Assembly (NCBI RefSeq): GCF_013408685.1
Contig: NZ_JACBZY010000001.1
Coordinates: 3,286,001-3,350,000, forward strand
DNA length: 64,000 bases
Direction: 5' to 3'
Source: Schumannella luteola
GTDB lineage: Bacteria; Actinomycetota; Actinomycetes; Actinomycetales; Microbacteriaceae
In this document: positions 45,314 through 54,756 of the stretch, piece by piece
How the letters are laid out: each line of letters starts with the position of its first letter
Position numbering within the stretch: position 1 is the stretch's first letter
Program-made: the position numbers and the translations under genes
The notes under the pieces: generated by a model
Seen by the model: the letters and a program-made list of their open reading frames with translations, nothing else
What the model was told of the DNA's origin: nothing
Database searches by the model: none

Positions 45314-45706
45314 TCAGCGCCGCGCCGCGCGCTGCTGCCTCTCGATGCGGCCGGCCTTGACGACGCACCAGATCCAGATGCCGACGAAGATCGCGCCGAC
45401 GATGAACATCGACGGGTCGACGAAGCCGCAGGCGAGCAGCGCGAACTGCAGCACCCATCCCAGGATCTGGGCCCAGCGGTGCCGGGTCTGCGAGGCGGTG
45501 ATGAGCAGCACGACGATGAACGCCGCTCCCCCGCCGAGGGCGGCGCCCGGAGGCAGCGAGCGCAGGCCGAACAGGGCCAGCGAGGCGAAGATCAGCATGA
45601 TCGCCTCGAGCACGAGCGCGACGGAGAGCAGCGACTCGCGCACGCCCCGTTCGCGGCGCGGGCGTCGGCCCGACCCGGAGGCGGCGGCCTGGTTCGCGCC
45701 GCTCAC
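45314..45706 (-). CDS. DUF4233 membrane protein
   Basis: This 130-residue protein has four hydrophobic helices (SLLSVALVLEAIMLIFASLALFG and others) and an intact DUF4233 pattern, including RGVRESLLSVALVLEA and GWVLQFALLACGFVDPSMFIVGAIFVGIWIW. DUF4233 genes are usually next to folC in actinobacteria, but no function is established. The GTG at 45706 overlaps the folC stop by four bases (GTGA), which fixes the start and shows translational coupling. Confidence 0.88.
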   Translation of the reverse strand: MSGANQAAASGSGRRPRRERGVRESLLSVALVLEAIMLIFASLALFGLRSLPPGAALGGGAAFIVVLLITASQTRHRWAQILGWVLQFALLACGFVDPSMFIVGAIFVGIWIWCVVKAGRIERQQRAARR

Positions 45707-47088
45707 TGCTGCTTCCAGTCCTCGGCGTCGGCGAGCGCGATGACGTCGCCGACGAGCGTGATCGAGCCGGCGACGACGACCGCGCGACGCGGCGACTCGG
45801 CGGCCCAGCCGCGGGCCTCGCGCAGCGCATCCTCGACGTCGTCGACGACGGTGTGCGGCACGCCCAGCTCGGCGACGGTCTCGTCGAGCTCGTCGGCGGC
45901 GATCGCCCGCTCGGAGCTCGAGCGGGTCACGATGAAGCGCGCGGCGACCGGGGCGAGCTCGGCGAGGATGCCGTGCGCGTCCTTGTCGGCGAGGATGCCG
46001 ACCACGAGCGCCAGCTCGTCGAAGTCGAAGTACTCCTGCAGCGCGCTGGCGAGCGCGCGGGCGCCGTGCGGGTTGTGGGCGGCGTCGACGAGCACGGTCG
46101 GCTCGATGCCGACGAGCTGCAGCCGGCCGGGCGAGGTCGCCTGCCCGAGGCCCTCGGCGAGCACGTCGGCGTCGAGCGGGCGGGTGCCGTCGCCGAGGAA
46201 GGTCTCGACGGCGGCGACCGCGACGATCGCGTTCTGCGCCTGGTGGTCGCCGTAGAGCGGCAGGAACACGCCCTCGTAGCGGGCGGCGCGCCCGCGGATG
46301 TCGAGCAGCTGCCCGCCGACCGCGACCGTCGTCGACTCGAGCGCGAAGTCCTGCATCTCGATCGCGACCTCGGCCTCGAACTGCCCCGCACGGGCGCGGA
46401 TCTCGTCCAGCGCCTCGATCGTCTGCATCGCCGTGACGACGCTCGCGCCGGGCTTGATGATGCCCGACTTGGTGCGGGCGATCTCGGCGATCGTGTTGCC
46501 GAGGCGCGCCTGGTGATCGAGGTCGATCGGGCAGAAGACGGCGACCTGCGCGTCGGCGACGTTGGTGGAGTCCCACTCGCCGCCCATGCCCACCTCGAGC
46601 ACGATCACGTCCACCGGCGCGTCGGCGAAGCAGGCGAAGGCCAGCACCGTCAGCGCCTCGAAGAAGGTCAGCGGCGGCTCGCTGTTCGCGGTGAGCTCCG
46701 CATCCACCATGAGCAGGTAGGGGCGGATGTCGTCGCCGCCGGCCACGAGGGCGGCGTCGCTGATCGGCTCCCCGTCGATCATGATGCGCTCGTTGACCCG
46801 CACGAGGTGCGGGCTCGTGAGCAGACCGGGCTTGAGCCCGCTCGCCCGCAGCAGCGACTCGATCATGCGGCTGGTCGAGGTCTTGCCGTTCGTGCCCGCG
46901 ATCGTGATGACCGGGGCCGAGTTCTGCGGGTCGCCGAGCAGCTCGAGCGCCCGACGGGTCGGCTCGAGACGCGGCTGCGGGTTCGACTCGCCGATGCGGT
47001 CGAGCAGCTCGCGGTAGAGCGCGTCGGCCGCGGCGCGGTCGTCGTCCTCGCCGCCGGATGCGGCGGTCGGGTTCAGCTCGTCGGTCAC
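45703..47088 (-). CDS. folC: Folylpolyglutamate synthase / dihydrofolate synthase
   Basis: FolC adds glutamates to folate or joins glutamate to dihydropteroate. The 461-residue product has the Mur-ligase-type ATP site [11 protein letters not shown] (65-75) and then [27 protein letters not shown], and [17 protein letters not shown]. The DHFS/FPGS distinction is not clear by eye, and single-gene bacteria usually do both. The GTG at 47088 overlaps the ileS stop by four bases. It fits the p-aminobenzoate genes at the start of the window functionally, but it is in a different operon. Confidence 0.95.
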   Translation of the reverse strand: MTDELNPTAASGGEDDDRAAADALYRELLDRIGESNPQPRLEPTRRALELLGDPQNSAPVITIAGTNGKTSTSRMIESLLRASGLKPGLLTSPHLVRVNERIMIDGEPISDAALVAGGDDIRPYLLMVDAELTANSEPPLTFFEALTVLAFACFADAPVDVIVLEVGMGGEWDSTNVADAQVAVFCPIDLDHQARLGNTIAEIARTKSGIIKPGASVVTAMQTIEALDEIRARAGQFEAEVAIEMQDFALESTTVAVGGQLLDIRGRAARYEGVFLPLYGDHQAQNAIVAVAAVETFLGDGTRPLDADVLAEGLGQATSPGRLQLVGIEPTVLVDAAHNPHGARALASALQEYFDFDELALVVGILADKDAHGILAELAPVAARFIVTRSSSERAIAADELDETVAELGVPHTVVDDVEDALREARGWAAESPRRAVVVAGSITLVGDVIALADAEDWKQQ

Positions 47089-50000
47089 GCTCGGGCCACC
47101 TGGATGCTCACAGTCCGATTGTCGCCCACCTTGGCCTCCGAGACCGCCGCGCCCTCGATCACGGCCGCCTGCTCGGGCAGGGCGGTCAGGTCGAGCGCGA
47201 GCGTCTCGCCGCGGATCAGGTCGGCGTGCGCGAGCACGGCGCGCGCCACGTCGGGGTCGCCGGCGACGACGAGGCGGATGCGGTCGCTCACCTCGAACCC
47301 GGCGTCCTTGCGGGCCTGCTGCACGGCGCGCACGACGTCGCGCGCGGTGCCCTCGGCCTCGAGCTCGGGCGTGAGCGCGGTGTCGAGCACGAGGAAGGCG
47401 TCGCCGTCGAGCGCGGCGTAGGCGCGGTCGTCGCCGCCCTCCGGCAGCTCGAGCACGAGCTCGAACTCGCCCGCCTCGAGCGGCGTGCCGTCGACGACGA
47501 CGGTGCCGTCGGCCTCCGCCCAGTCGCCGGCCTTGGCGGCCTTGATGATGCGCTGCACGTCCTTGCCGAGGCGCGGGCCCAGGGCGCGCGCGTTCACGGT
47601 CAGACGACGGGCGACGCTCGCACCGGGCAGCTTGGCGACGAAGCTCACGCTCTTCACGTTGAGCTCGTCGCGCAGCACCTCGGCGAAGCCGTCGAGCCCC
47701 TCGCCGGCGCCCACGACGGTCAGTCCGGCGAGCGGCAGGCGCACGCGCAGCCCGCTGGCCTTGCGCAGCGCGAGACCCGACGAGGCGACGGCGCGGACGC
47801 GGTCCATCGCGCTGACGAGGGCGTCGTCGGCGGGGAAGGCCGACGCATCCGGCCAGTCCTCGAGGTGCACGCTGCGGCCGCCGGTGAGGCCCTTCCAGAT
47901 CTCCTCGGTCACGAGCGGCAGCAGCGGGGCGGCCACGCGGGTGACCGTCTCGAGCACGGTGTAGAGCGTGTCGAAGGCGTCGCGATCCTCACCCGACCAG
48001 AAGCGGTCGCGGCTGCGGCGCACATACCAGTTGGTCAGCACGTCGCCGAAGTCGCGCAGCGCCTGGGCCGCGAGCGGGCTGTCGAGCGCGTCGAGGTGAC
48101 CGGTGACCTGCTCGACGAGCACGCGGGTCTTCGCGAGCAGGTAGCGGTCGAGCTCGTTGGCCGAGTCGGTGCGCCACTGCGCCTCGTACCCGCTCTCCCC
48201 CGCCGTGTTCGCGTAGAGGGTGAAGAAGTAGTAGGTGCTCCACAGCGGCAGCAGGAACTCGCGCACGCCCTGGCGGATGCCCTCCTCGGTGACGATGAGG
48301 TTGCCGCCGCGGATGACGCTCGACGCCATGAGGAACCAGCGCATCGCATCCGCGCCGTCGCGGTCGAAGACCTCGCTGACGTCCGGGTAGTTGCGCAGGC
48401 TCTTCGACATCTTCTGACCGTCGCTGCCGAGCACGATGCCGTGGCTGATCACGTTCGAGAACGCGGGGCGGTCGAACAGCGCCGTCGCGAGCACGTGCAT
48501 GACGTAGAACCAGCCGCGGGTCTGCCCGATGTACTCGACGATGAAGTCGGCCGGGTTGTGCCCGTTCGCGGTGTCGGTCCCGTCGAACCACTCGCGGTTC
48601 TCGAAGGGGTAGTGCACCTGCGCGTAGGGCATCGAGCCGGAGTCGAACCACACGTCGAAGACGTCGGAGATGCGGCGCATGGTCGACTGACCCGTCGGGT
48701 CGTCGGGGTTCGGACGGGTGAGTTCGTCGATGAACGGCCGGTGCAGGTCGACCTCGCCGGCGTCGTTGAGCGGCAGGCGGCCGAAGTCGCGCTGCAGCTC
48801 GTCGAGCGAGCCGTAGACGTCGAGGCGCGGGTAACGAGAGTCGTCGCTCTTCCACACCGGGATGGGCGAGCCCCAGAAGCGGTTGCGGCTCACCGACCAG
48901 TCGCGGGCGTTCGCGACCCACTTGCCGAACTGGCCCTCCTTGACGTTCTCGGGCACCCAGGTGATCTGCTGGTTGAGCTCGCCCATGCGGTCGCGGAACT
49001 CGGTCACGCGCACGAACCAGCTCGACACGGCGCGGTAGATGAGAGGATTGCGGCAGCGCCAGCAGTGCGGGTAGCTGTGCTCGTAGCTGCGCTCCTGCAG
49101 CAGTCGGCCCTCGGCGCGCAGCAGGCGGATGAGCGGCGTGTTCGCCTCGAACCAGTGCTGCCCGGCGACCTCGGTGACGGCGGGCAGGAAGCGGCCCGCG
49201 TCATCCAGCGACAGGATGACCGGGATGCCGGCCTCGGCGCAGACGACCTGGTCGTCCTCGCCGTAGGCGGGCGCCTGGTGCACGACACCGGTGCCCTCGC
49301 CGGTCGCGACGTAGTCGGCGACGAGCACGCGCCAGGCGTTCTCGTTGCCGGGGGCGTCGGCGTAGTGGTCCCACAGACGGTCGTAGTGCACGTCGCGCAG
49401 CTCCTCGCCGACGACGGTGCGCTGAACGGCGGCCTGAGCAGCCTTGGCATCGGCGTAGCCGAGCGCTTTGGCGTAGGCGGCGACGGTGTCGGCGGCGAGC
49501 AGGTAGAGCGACTGGCCCTCGGCCGCGCCGTCGGCGGCGCCATCCGGTCCGGCGGGCAGCACGGCATACTCGATCGCCGGCCCCACGGCGAGCGCCGCGT
49601 TGGTCGGCAGGGTCCACGGGGTCGTCGTCCAGGCGAGCGCCTTCACGGCGGTCAGGCCGAGCGCCTCGGCCTTCTCGCCGACGAGCGGGAAGGTCACCGT
49701 GACCGAGGGATCCTGGCGCACCTTGTAGACGTCGTCGTCCATGCGCAGCTCGTGGTTCGACAGCGGCGTCTCGTCGTTCCAGCAGTAAGGCAGCACGCGG
49801 AAGCCCTCATAGGCGAGGCCCTTGTCCCAGAGTCGCTTGAAGGCCCAGAGCACGCTCTCCATGAAGTTCGTGTCGAGCGTCTTGTAGTCGTTCTCGAAGT
49901 CGACCCAGCGCGCCTGACGGGTGACGTAGTCCTTCCACTCCTGCGTGTAACGCAGCACACTCGCGCGGGCGGCGGCGTTGAAGGCGCCGACGCCCATCTC

Positions 50001-50396
50001 CTCGATCTCGTCCTTCGTCGTGATGCCGAGCTGGCGCATCGCCTCGAGCTCGGCCGGCAGGCCGTGAGTGTCCCAGCCGAAGCGGCGGTGCACCTGCTTG
50101 CCGCGCATGGTCTGGTACCGCGGGAAGAGGTCCTTGGCGTAGCCGGTCAGCAGGTGGCCGTAGTGCGGCAGGCCGTTCGCGAAGGGCGGGCCGTCGTAGA
50201 AGACCCACTCGTCGCATCCCTCGCGGTTCTCGACCGACGCGCGGAAGGTGTCGTCGCCCTTCCAGAAGGCGAGGATGCCCGACTCGATCTCGGGGAAGCG
50301 CGGGCTGGCGGGCACGCCGGTCGGCGTCGTGGCGCCGGTCGCGGCGCTGTCGCCGATCGCGTTCGCGCCGGAGGCGGAGGAAGTGCGGGGGTACAT
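47085..50396 (-). CDS. ileS: Isoleucine-tRNA ligase, eukaryote-like type (IleS2)
   Basis: This 1103-residue class I synthetase has HYGH (78-81) in [25 protein letters not shown] near residue 662 ([12 protein letters not shown]), and a zinc-type knuckle [14 protein letters not shown]. The sequence [14 protein letters not shown] and [21 protein letters not shown], and the long C-terminal part, match the eukaryote-like IleS found in actinobacteria, which is naturally much less sensitive to mupirocin than the bacterial type. ATG 50396 follows GAAGGACCGCGC; the longer frame runs into the T-box leader. Translation is probably controlled by that leader. Confidence 0.96.
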   Translation of the reverse strand: MYPRTSSASGANAIGDSAATGATTPTGVPASPRFPEIESGILAFWKGDDTFRASVENREGCDEWVFYDGPPFANGLPHYGHLLTGYAKDLFPRYQTMRGKQVHRRFGWDTHGLPAELEAMRQLGITTKDEIEEMGVGAFNAAARASVLRYTQEWKDYVTRQARWVDFENDYKTLDTNFMESVLWAFKRLWDKGLAYEGFRVLPYCWNDETPLSNHELRMDDDVYKVRQDPSVTVTFPLVGEKAEALGLTAVKALAWTTTPWTLPTNAALAVGPAIEYAVLPAGPDGAADGAAEGQSLYLLAADTVAAYAKALGYADAKAAQAAVQRTVVGEELRDVHYDRLWDHYADAPGNENAWRVLVADYVATGEGTGVVHQAPAYGEDDQVVCAEAGIPVILSLDDAGRFLPAVTEVAGQHWFEANTPLIRLLRAEGRLLQERSYEHSYPHCWRCRNPLIYRAVSSWFVRVTEFRDRMGELNQQITWVPENVKEGQFGKWVANARDWSVSRNRFWGSPIPVWKSDDSRYPRLDVYGSLDELQRDFGRLPLNDAGEVDLHRPFIDELTRPNPDDPTGQSTMRRISDVFDVWFDSGSMPYAQVHYPFENREWFDGTDTANGHNPADFIVEYIGQTRGWFYVMHVLATALFDRPAFSNVISHGIVLGSDGQKMSKSLRNYPDVSEVFDRDGADAMRWFLMASSVIRGGNLIVTEEGIRQGVREFLLPLWSTYYFFTLYANTAGESGYEAQWRTDSANELDRYLLAKTRVLVEQVTGHLDALDSPLAAQALRDFGDVLTNWYVRRSRDRFWSGEDRDAFDTLYTVLETVTRVAAPLLPLVTEEIWKGLTGGRSVHLEDWPDASAFPADDALVSAMDRVRAVASSGLALRKASGLRVRLPLAGLTVVGAGEGLDGFAEVLRDELNVKSVSFVAKLPGASVARRLTVNARALGPRLGKDVQRIIKAAKAGDWAEADGTVVVDGTPLEAGEFELVLELPEGGDDRAYAALDGDAFLVLDTALTPELEAEGTARDVVRAVQQARKDAGFEVSDRIRLVVAGDPDVARAVLAHADLIRGETLALDLTALPEQAAVIEGAAVSEAKVGDNRTVSIQVARA

Positions 50397-50401
50397 GCGC
50401 G

Positions 50402-50608
50402 GTCCTTCGTGCTGTCGATCCGGATGAGTGATCTGTCTCGCACGAGGACGACTTGCGCCGCGGTACCACCTCGCTTGCCGCATCCCTGCGACCGCTCTTC
50501 TCGGCTGTGACGGGCCGCCCGCTCGGGTCTAGTGGATGCGCGGCCGCTCGCGCGGCCGTGCACCGTTCTTCCGAGGACTCCCCGGTGATGGCCGGATCGA
50601 CGTCTGTG
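50402..50608 (-). ncRNA. ileS T-box riboswitch, translational, with ultrashort Stem I
   Basis: The leader carries the invariant T-box sequence GGTGGTACCGCG (50459-50470). Its Stem I is minimal: CCGG (50592-50595) and CCGG (50582-50585) close a loop CCATCA, whose ATC (50587-50589) is the isoleucine specifier codon. CGGCCGC/GCGGCCG (50541-50547 with 50552-50558) is a further stem. GTCCTCGTGC (50440-50449) can pair with GCACGAAGGAC (50402-50412), hiding the ribosome-binding AAGGA of ileS. There is no U-run, so control is translational. TAGAAT (50615-50620) is a good -10. When uncharged tRNA-Ile binds, the ribosome-binding site should be freed. Confidence 0.92.
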
Positions 50609-50666
50609 ACGAAGATTCTAGCCGCCGCTCGGGAATACCGCGGCGCGCCAGTAGGCTCCGTTTCTC

Positions 50667-52058
50667 GTGACCGATATCCACGGCGGCAAAGTGCCCACCG
50701 CCGAACTCGACCAGAACCCGTCGGGACCCTCGGGTCCCACCGATCCCGCCGTTCCGACGGCCGTGACCGGCTCCCCCGACCGCCGACCCGCTCGCCGGGC
50801 CGTGTGGGCGGCCTTCCTCGGCAGCTCCCTCGAGAGCTTCGACTTCTACCTCTTCGCCTACTTCAGCGCCTTCTTCTCGGCGAGCGTGTTCTTCCCGAAC
50901 GACGATCCCTTCGTCGGCCGGCTCGAGGCCTTCGCGCTGTTCGCCCTGAGCTACGTGGTGCGCCCGATCGGCGCGATCATCTTCGGCTGGGTGGGCGACC
51001 GCCTCGGCCGCCGCCAGACGCTGCTCATCACGATCACCCTGATGGGCGTCGCGACCGGCGCGATCGGCCTGCTGCCCGGCTACGACACGATCGGCGTCGC
51101 GGCTCCGCTGCTGCTCGTCGTGATCCGCCTGCTGCAGGGGCTCTCCCTCGGAGGCGAGTGGGGCGGCGGCATCCTCGTCGCGGTCGAGCACGCCGAGCCG
51201 AAGCGCCGCGGCCTCTACGCCGCGCTGCCCCAGCTCGGCTCGCCCGTCGGAACCGGCATCGTCGCGACGCTCGTGATCGTGCTGTCGGCCGTCATGCCGC
51301 CCGAGGATCTCGCGGCGTGGGGATGGCGCATCCCGTTCCTGCTCGCCTTCCCGCTGCTGCTCGTGTCGCTGTGGCTTCGGCTGCGCATCGACGAGACGCC
51401 GCTGTTCAAGGCCCTCGTGGCCGAAGACCGCCTCGAGCGCGTGCCCGTGCTGTCGGCCTTCGCGAAGCACCCGCTCGCGATGATCGTCGCGATCGGCGCC
51501 GCGCTGCTCGGCATCGGCTCGTACTCGCTCATGAACACCTACACGCTGAGCTACGGCGTCGCGGTGCTCGGCTTCAAGTACGAGGAGCTCTCGCTCGCGA
51601 CCCTGATCGGCAGCGCGCTGCAGCTCGTGACGATCCCGCTGTTCGGCGTGTGGGCGAACCGCATCGGCTCGGCGCGCGTCGTGCTGATCGGCGCGATCGG
51701 CACGCTGATCATCACGTTCCCGATGTACTTCCTGCTGCAGTTCGCGACCTTCCCGATCCTCGTCGGCACGATGATCATCGGCGGCATCCTGCCCACCCTC
51801 GCGTGGGCGGGACTCGGCGGACTGATGGCGGATGTGTTCGGCGGGCCCATCCGCTACAGCGCCCTGTCGATCGCCTACGCGGTCGCCGCGACGATCTCGG
51901 GCTTCATCCCGCTGATCACGACCGCGATCGGCGCCGCGAGCGGCAACGCGTGGTGGCATCCCGGCATCGTGCTGGCGGTGCTCTCGGCGCTGACGCTCGT
52001 CTCGGCGATCTTCGCGGCGCGCTGGCGCCGCCCCGTCGACAGCCTGCTCGAGGCCTGA
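50667..52058 (+). CDS. MHS-family MFS metabolite:proton symporter
   Basis: The 463-residue protein has 12 helices and the MHS signatures: SSLESFDFYLFAYFSAFF, VVRPIGAIIFGWVGDRLGRRQTLL, LLQGLSLGGEWGGGILVAVEHAEPKRRGLY and an RIPFLLAFPLLLVSLWLR. Family members import alpha-ketoglutarate, shikimate, proline/betaine or citrate with protons. The first 45 residues are a Pro/Gly/Thr-rich, hydrophilic extension. Start is GTG 50667, 46 bases from the T-box promoter region, so the two promoters are divergent. Which metabolite it carries cannot be read here. Confidence 0.88.
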   Translation: MTDIHGGKVPTAELDQNPSGPSGPTDPAVPTAVTGSPDRRPARRAVWAAFLGSSLESFDFYLFAYFSAFFSASVFFPNDDPFVGRLEAFALFALSYVVRPIGAIIFGWVGDRLGRRQTLLITITLMGVATGAIGLLPGYDTIGVAAPLLLVVIRLLQGLSLGGEWGGGILVAVEHAEPKRRGLYAALPQLGSPVGTGIVATLVIVLSAVMPPEDLAAWGWRIPFLLAFPLLLVSLWLRLRIDETPLFKALVAEDRLERVPVLSAFAKHPLAMIVAIGAALLGIGSYSLMNTYTLSYGVAVLGFKYEELSLATLIGSALQLVTIPLFGVWANRIGSARVVLIGAIGTLIITFPMYFLLQFATFPILVGTMIIGGILPTLAWAGLGGLMADVFGGPIRYSALSIAYAVAATISGFIPLITTAIGAASGNAWWHPGIVLAVLSALTLVSAIFAARWRRPVDSLLEA

Positions 52059-52074
52059 GCCGTCGTCGACGGGC

Positions 52075-52144
52075 GCGAGCGCGCGGTCCCGTTCCGAGCG
52101 CGGGGTGACGGCACCCCGCGCTCGGAACGGTGACCCGCGCTCGC
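52075..52144. repeat. Dispersed palindromic repeat, copy 1
   Basis: A 70-base element with a perfect 19-bp inner stem (52089-52107 with 52112-52130, 4-base loop) inside imperfect GCGAGCGCG/CGCGCTCGC outer arms. A homologous element is at 61364-61431; both contain CCGAGCGCGGGGTGACG. This copy is after the MHS gene and before a surface-protein gene on the same strand, so it may also act as a terminator. Confidence 0.8.
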
Positions 52145-52215
52145 GCCTGAGCCGTCGGCGCGCCGACGACTCGTAGGCTGTCGGCGACCTGCCGTCGGCG
52201 GGGAATGGAGACACC

Positions 52216-53316
52216 ATGAGCGACGGACGCACGCCGCACGACGACGAGGATCCGCTGGGCCTGGGCTTCGGCGAGAACTCCCCAGCCGGCGCCGCGCACG
52301 GCTCCGCCGAGGAGCCGCCGCCGACCGAGCCGCTCTCCGCCGGCGACCGCCCCTGGACTCCGGCCGATGGCACGCCCGCCGCGGATGCCGCCGGCGACGC
52401 TCCGACGACGGCCGATCCCTTCCCCTGGCTGAACGACCCGACGGGCGGCGCCGGAGCAGCGGGAGCGAACGCCGGCGCGGATGCCGCGCCGCCGGCGAAC
52501 GACGACGTCACCCAGGTCTTCGGCGCCGTGCCGCCGGCAGCACCGCCGTCGCAGGCGGCGACCACCGTCTACCCGACCGGCTACGCGACGCCCGGCGCCG
52601 CGCCGGCCGCCAAGACGACGGCGACCCGCTTCGACCCGAACCTCTTCACCCCGCTCGCGAGTACCGGCGGCGACGACGAGCCCGAGGAGGACGAGGGGCC
52701 GTCGAAGAAGCCGCTCATCATCCTCGGCAGCATCGGCGGCGTGCTCGTGATCGGCATCGCGATCCTGCTGATCGTGCTGTTCACCCGCGGCGGGGGTGAC
52801 GCCGAGAAGGACAGCGCGGCCGGCGAGGTGTCGTCGAAGCCGTCGACCTCGACCTCCGCGTCGCCGTCGAAGAGCGCCTCGCCCTCGGCGAGTGCGACGC
52901 CCAGCGCGACGCCGAGCGCCCCGGCGTCGAGTGCTCCGCCGGTCGCACCGCCCGCCCAGATCCCCGCCCCGGTCATTAACTCGTTCACGTCGAATCAGGC
53001 GACCGTGACGTGCCCGGCCGCGACCGGCTACGTCGATGTGCACCTGAGCTGGTCGGTGAAGAACGCCGACTACGTGTCGGTCGACGGCGCGAGCCCCGAA
53101 CCGTCATCGACCGGTGGGAAGGATGTTGGATTCAACTGCGCCCAGGATTCCCAGACGTTCACGCTCACGGCCTTCGCCAACGGCGGCACGGCAAGTGTCC
53201 AGAAGACCGTGCAGGTGAAGCGCAGCATCGTCGCTCCGCCGACGGATCCCCCCACCGACCCCGGTACCGGCACCGGCACCGGCACCGGCACCGGTGGAAC
53301 GACCACCGGCGGCTGA
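52216..53316 (+). CDS. Membrane-anchored surface protein of unknown function
   Basis: The 366-residue protein has a long Pro/Ala/Asp-rich cytoplasmic N-terminus (1-165), a membrane helix (about 168-195: LIILGSIGGVLVIGIAILLIVLF), a Ser/Pro/Ala linker (205-245), and an extracellular beta-sandwich-like domain (about 250-340: PAPVINSFTSNQATVTCPAATG, SWSVKNADYVSVDG) with two cysteines. This domain resembles small Ig-like folds. The C-terminus is a Gly-Thr repeat encoded by five 6-base units (53266-53295). ATG 52216 follows GGAGACACC. No enzyme motif is seen. Confidence 0.8.
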   Translation: MSDGRTPHDDEDPLGLGFGENSPAGAAHGSAEEPPPTEPLSAGDRPWTPADGTPAADAAGDAPTTADPFPWLNDPTGGAGAAGANAGADAAPPANDDVTQVFGAVPPAAPPSQAATTVYPTGYATPGAAPAAKTTATRFDPNLFTPLASTGGDDEPEEDEGPSKKPLIILGSIGGVLVIGIAILLIVLFTRGGGDAEKDSAAGEVSSKPSTSTSASPSKSASPSASATPSATPSAPASSAPPVAPPAQIPAPVINSFTSNQATVTCPAATGYVDVHLSWSVKNADYVSVDGASPEPSSTGGKDVGFNCAQDSQTFTLTAFANGGTASVQKTVQVKRSIVAPPTDPPTDPGTGTGTGTGTGGTTTGG

Positions 53317-53352
53317 TTCCGCATACAGCGCGGCCGTTCACGACGCACACGA

Positions 53353-53386
53353 AAGGGCGCCCCGGGGAATCCCCCGGGGCGCCCTT
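53353..53386. terminator. Bidirectional terminator between convergent genes
   Basis: AAGGGCGCCCCGGGG (53353-53367) and CCCCGGGGCGCCCTT (53372-53386) form a perfect 15-bp stem with a 4-base loop. It lies between the surface-protein and protease stops, with CCTTCC on the right and CGTGTGCG-like sequence on the left. Confidence 0.85.
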
Positions 53387-53415
53387 CCTTCCCCCGCTGA
53401 CGCGGCGCGGCCCTC

Positions 53416-54372
53416 TTACGCCGCCGAGGCCGCCTGGTAGGCGCTCTGGATGGCCGAGCCCCAGTACGGTCCGAACATCGTGTTCGCGACGCCGTCGTAG
53501 CCGAAGCTGTTGACCGAGTTCTGGGTGCCGCCGGAGCCGCTGCCGATGAACCAGGGTCCGCCCGACGATCCGCCGGTCATGTCGCAGTCGATGCCCTGCG
53601 ACTCCGACTGGCCGAAGGGGTCGTCGCTCGACGAGCTGTCGGTGCACGACTTCAGCGTCTCGCCGTTGAACGGCGATCCGGCCGGGTAGCCGAAGGCGGC
53701 GTATCCGAGGCCGCGGTCCTGGTTGAACGAGACGGGCGACGCGCCGACCTCATCCGCCAGGTTGCCGTCGCCGCTCACCACCGCGAATCCGGTGTCGTAG
53801 GTGATGTCGCCGTCGTTCTTCCACTGGTTCGTGGTGAAGAGGTCGGTCGCGGCGAACTGCCCGTAGGGTGCGCTGCCGTTGTCGTAGGCCGGCACGAAGA
53901 CCCAGTTGGTGGCGAAGTCGCCGGGGCCCTCGTTGAGGCAGTGACCGGCGGTCGCGACGACGCTGCCGTTGCTCGAACTGATCGAGTTGCCCGAGCAGAC
54001 GTAGTCCTGCCCGCCGAGCGTGAAGAACACCTTGCCGATGTGCGACACCGGGGCCGGCGATCCGGCCTTCGGGCTGACCGCGTTGGCCGAGTAGGTCACA
54101 GCCTTCCCCTTCGCGGGGGCGGCGGTGGATGCGGTGCGCTCGCCCGCGCTGATGAGCGTGTCGGCGGGTGCCGCGGCGCGCATCCGGTCGGCCGACCAGT
54201 ACGTCGCGGCCGTGGCCGCCTTGGTGCTCGGCACGGCGTAGTGCGCGACCTGCGCGCTCGCGTCGGCCGCGGCGGGTGCCGCCTGCGCGCTGGTCGCGCC
54301 CGCGGCGAAGGCGGCGCCGCCGAGCAGCAGTGCCGCCGTCGTCGCTCCGATCCGGAACCTCGTCGTCGTCAT
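53416..54372 (-). CDS. Secreted trypsin-like serine protease (V8/glutamyl endopeptidase type)
   Basis: The 318-residue protein has a signal peptide (about 1-32: basic MTTTRFR, hydrophobic core, then ATSAQAA) and a chymotrypsin-fold domain. The catalytic triad is His144 (TAGHC), Asp193 (TYDTGFAV) and Ser270 (GGSSGGP). Four cysteines (CSGN, AGHC, KSCTD, IDCDM) could make two disulfides. The 100-residue Ala/Thr/Ser-rich pro-region suggests secretion as a zymogen. ATG 54372 follows GGGGAGAAC. It is divergent from valS across a 384-base spacer. Confidence 0.88.
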   Translation of the reverse strand: MTTTRFRIGATTAALLLGGAAFAAGATSAQAAPAAADASAQVAHYAVPSTKAATAATYWSADRMRAAAPADTLISAGERTASTAAPAKGKAVTYSANAVSPKAGSPAPVSHIGKVFFTLGGQDYVCSGNSISSSNGSVVATAGHCLNEGPGDFATNWVFVPAYDNGSAPYGQFAATDLFTTNQWKNDGDITYDTGFAVVSGDGNLADEVGASPVSFNQDRGLGYAAFGYPAGSPFNGETLKSCTDSSSSDDPFGQSESQGIDCDMTGGSSGGPWFIGSGSGGTQNSVNSFGYDGVANTMFGPYWGSAIQSAYQAASAA

Positions 54373-54756
54373 GTTCTCCCCAATCGATCGTTTCGGTTCT
54401 TCCCCCGTGCGGCGCTGTCGAGCGGAGGCGATCTGGTTGGGATCGCGTCCTGCGCCTCTGAGGTGCCTCTGAGCCTGTCGGCGGTGAGGGGATTCCCAGG
54501 GCGTTCCTCGGAGTCCGAAGCGACTCTTGTGGAGATCGAGAAAAGACCCCCCGAATGGGTGACACGTGATAGCTTTTCGCCGCTCAAGGACGAGCGGATC
54601 TCGACTCCGGGATCCGGACCGCTCGTCCCCCGGCCCGGCTCCCGGGGTCGCCCGCCCCGCCGCTCGACCCGGCGGTAGACTCGCGCGAGATCCCACACTC
54701 AGGCACCTCACCATCCGACTCGGTGCCGCCTAAATCGAAGCGAAAGCGGAGCCCTC
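54373..54756. other. Divergent protease-valS spacer
   Basis: No gene is supported in this stretch. On the plus strand TAGACT (54676-54681) resembles a -10 box for valS but lacks a clear -35. GTGACACGTGAT near 54559-54570 contains the palindrome CACGTG. There is no T-box: the conserved GGTGGTACCGCG of ileS does not recur here. Confidence 0.4.

Noticed and set aside
47058-50510. An 1150-codon plus-strand open frame
   Set aside because: It is antisense to ileS, which has HIGH, KMSKS and zinc motifs.
54373-54756. A T-box before valS
   Set aside because: The conserved GGTGGTACCGCG is present only before ileS.
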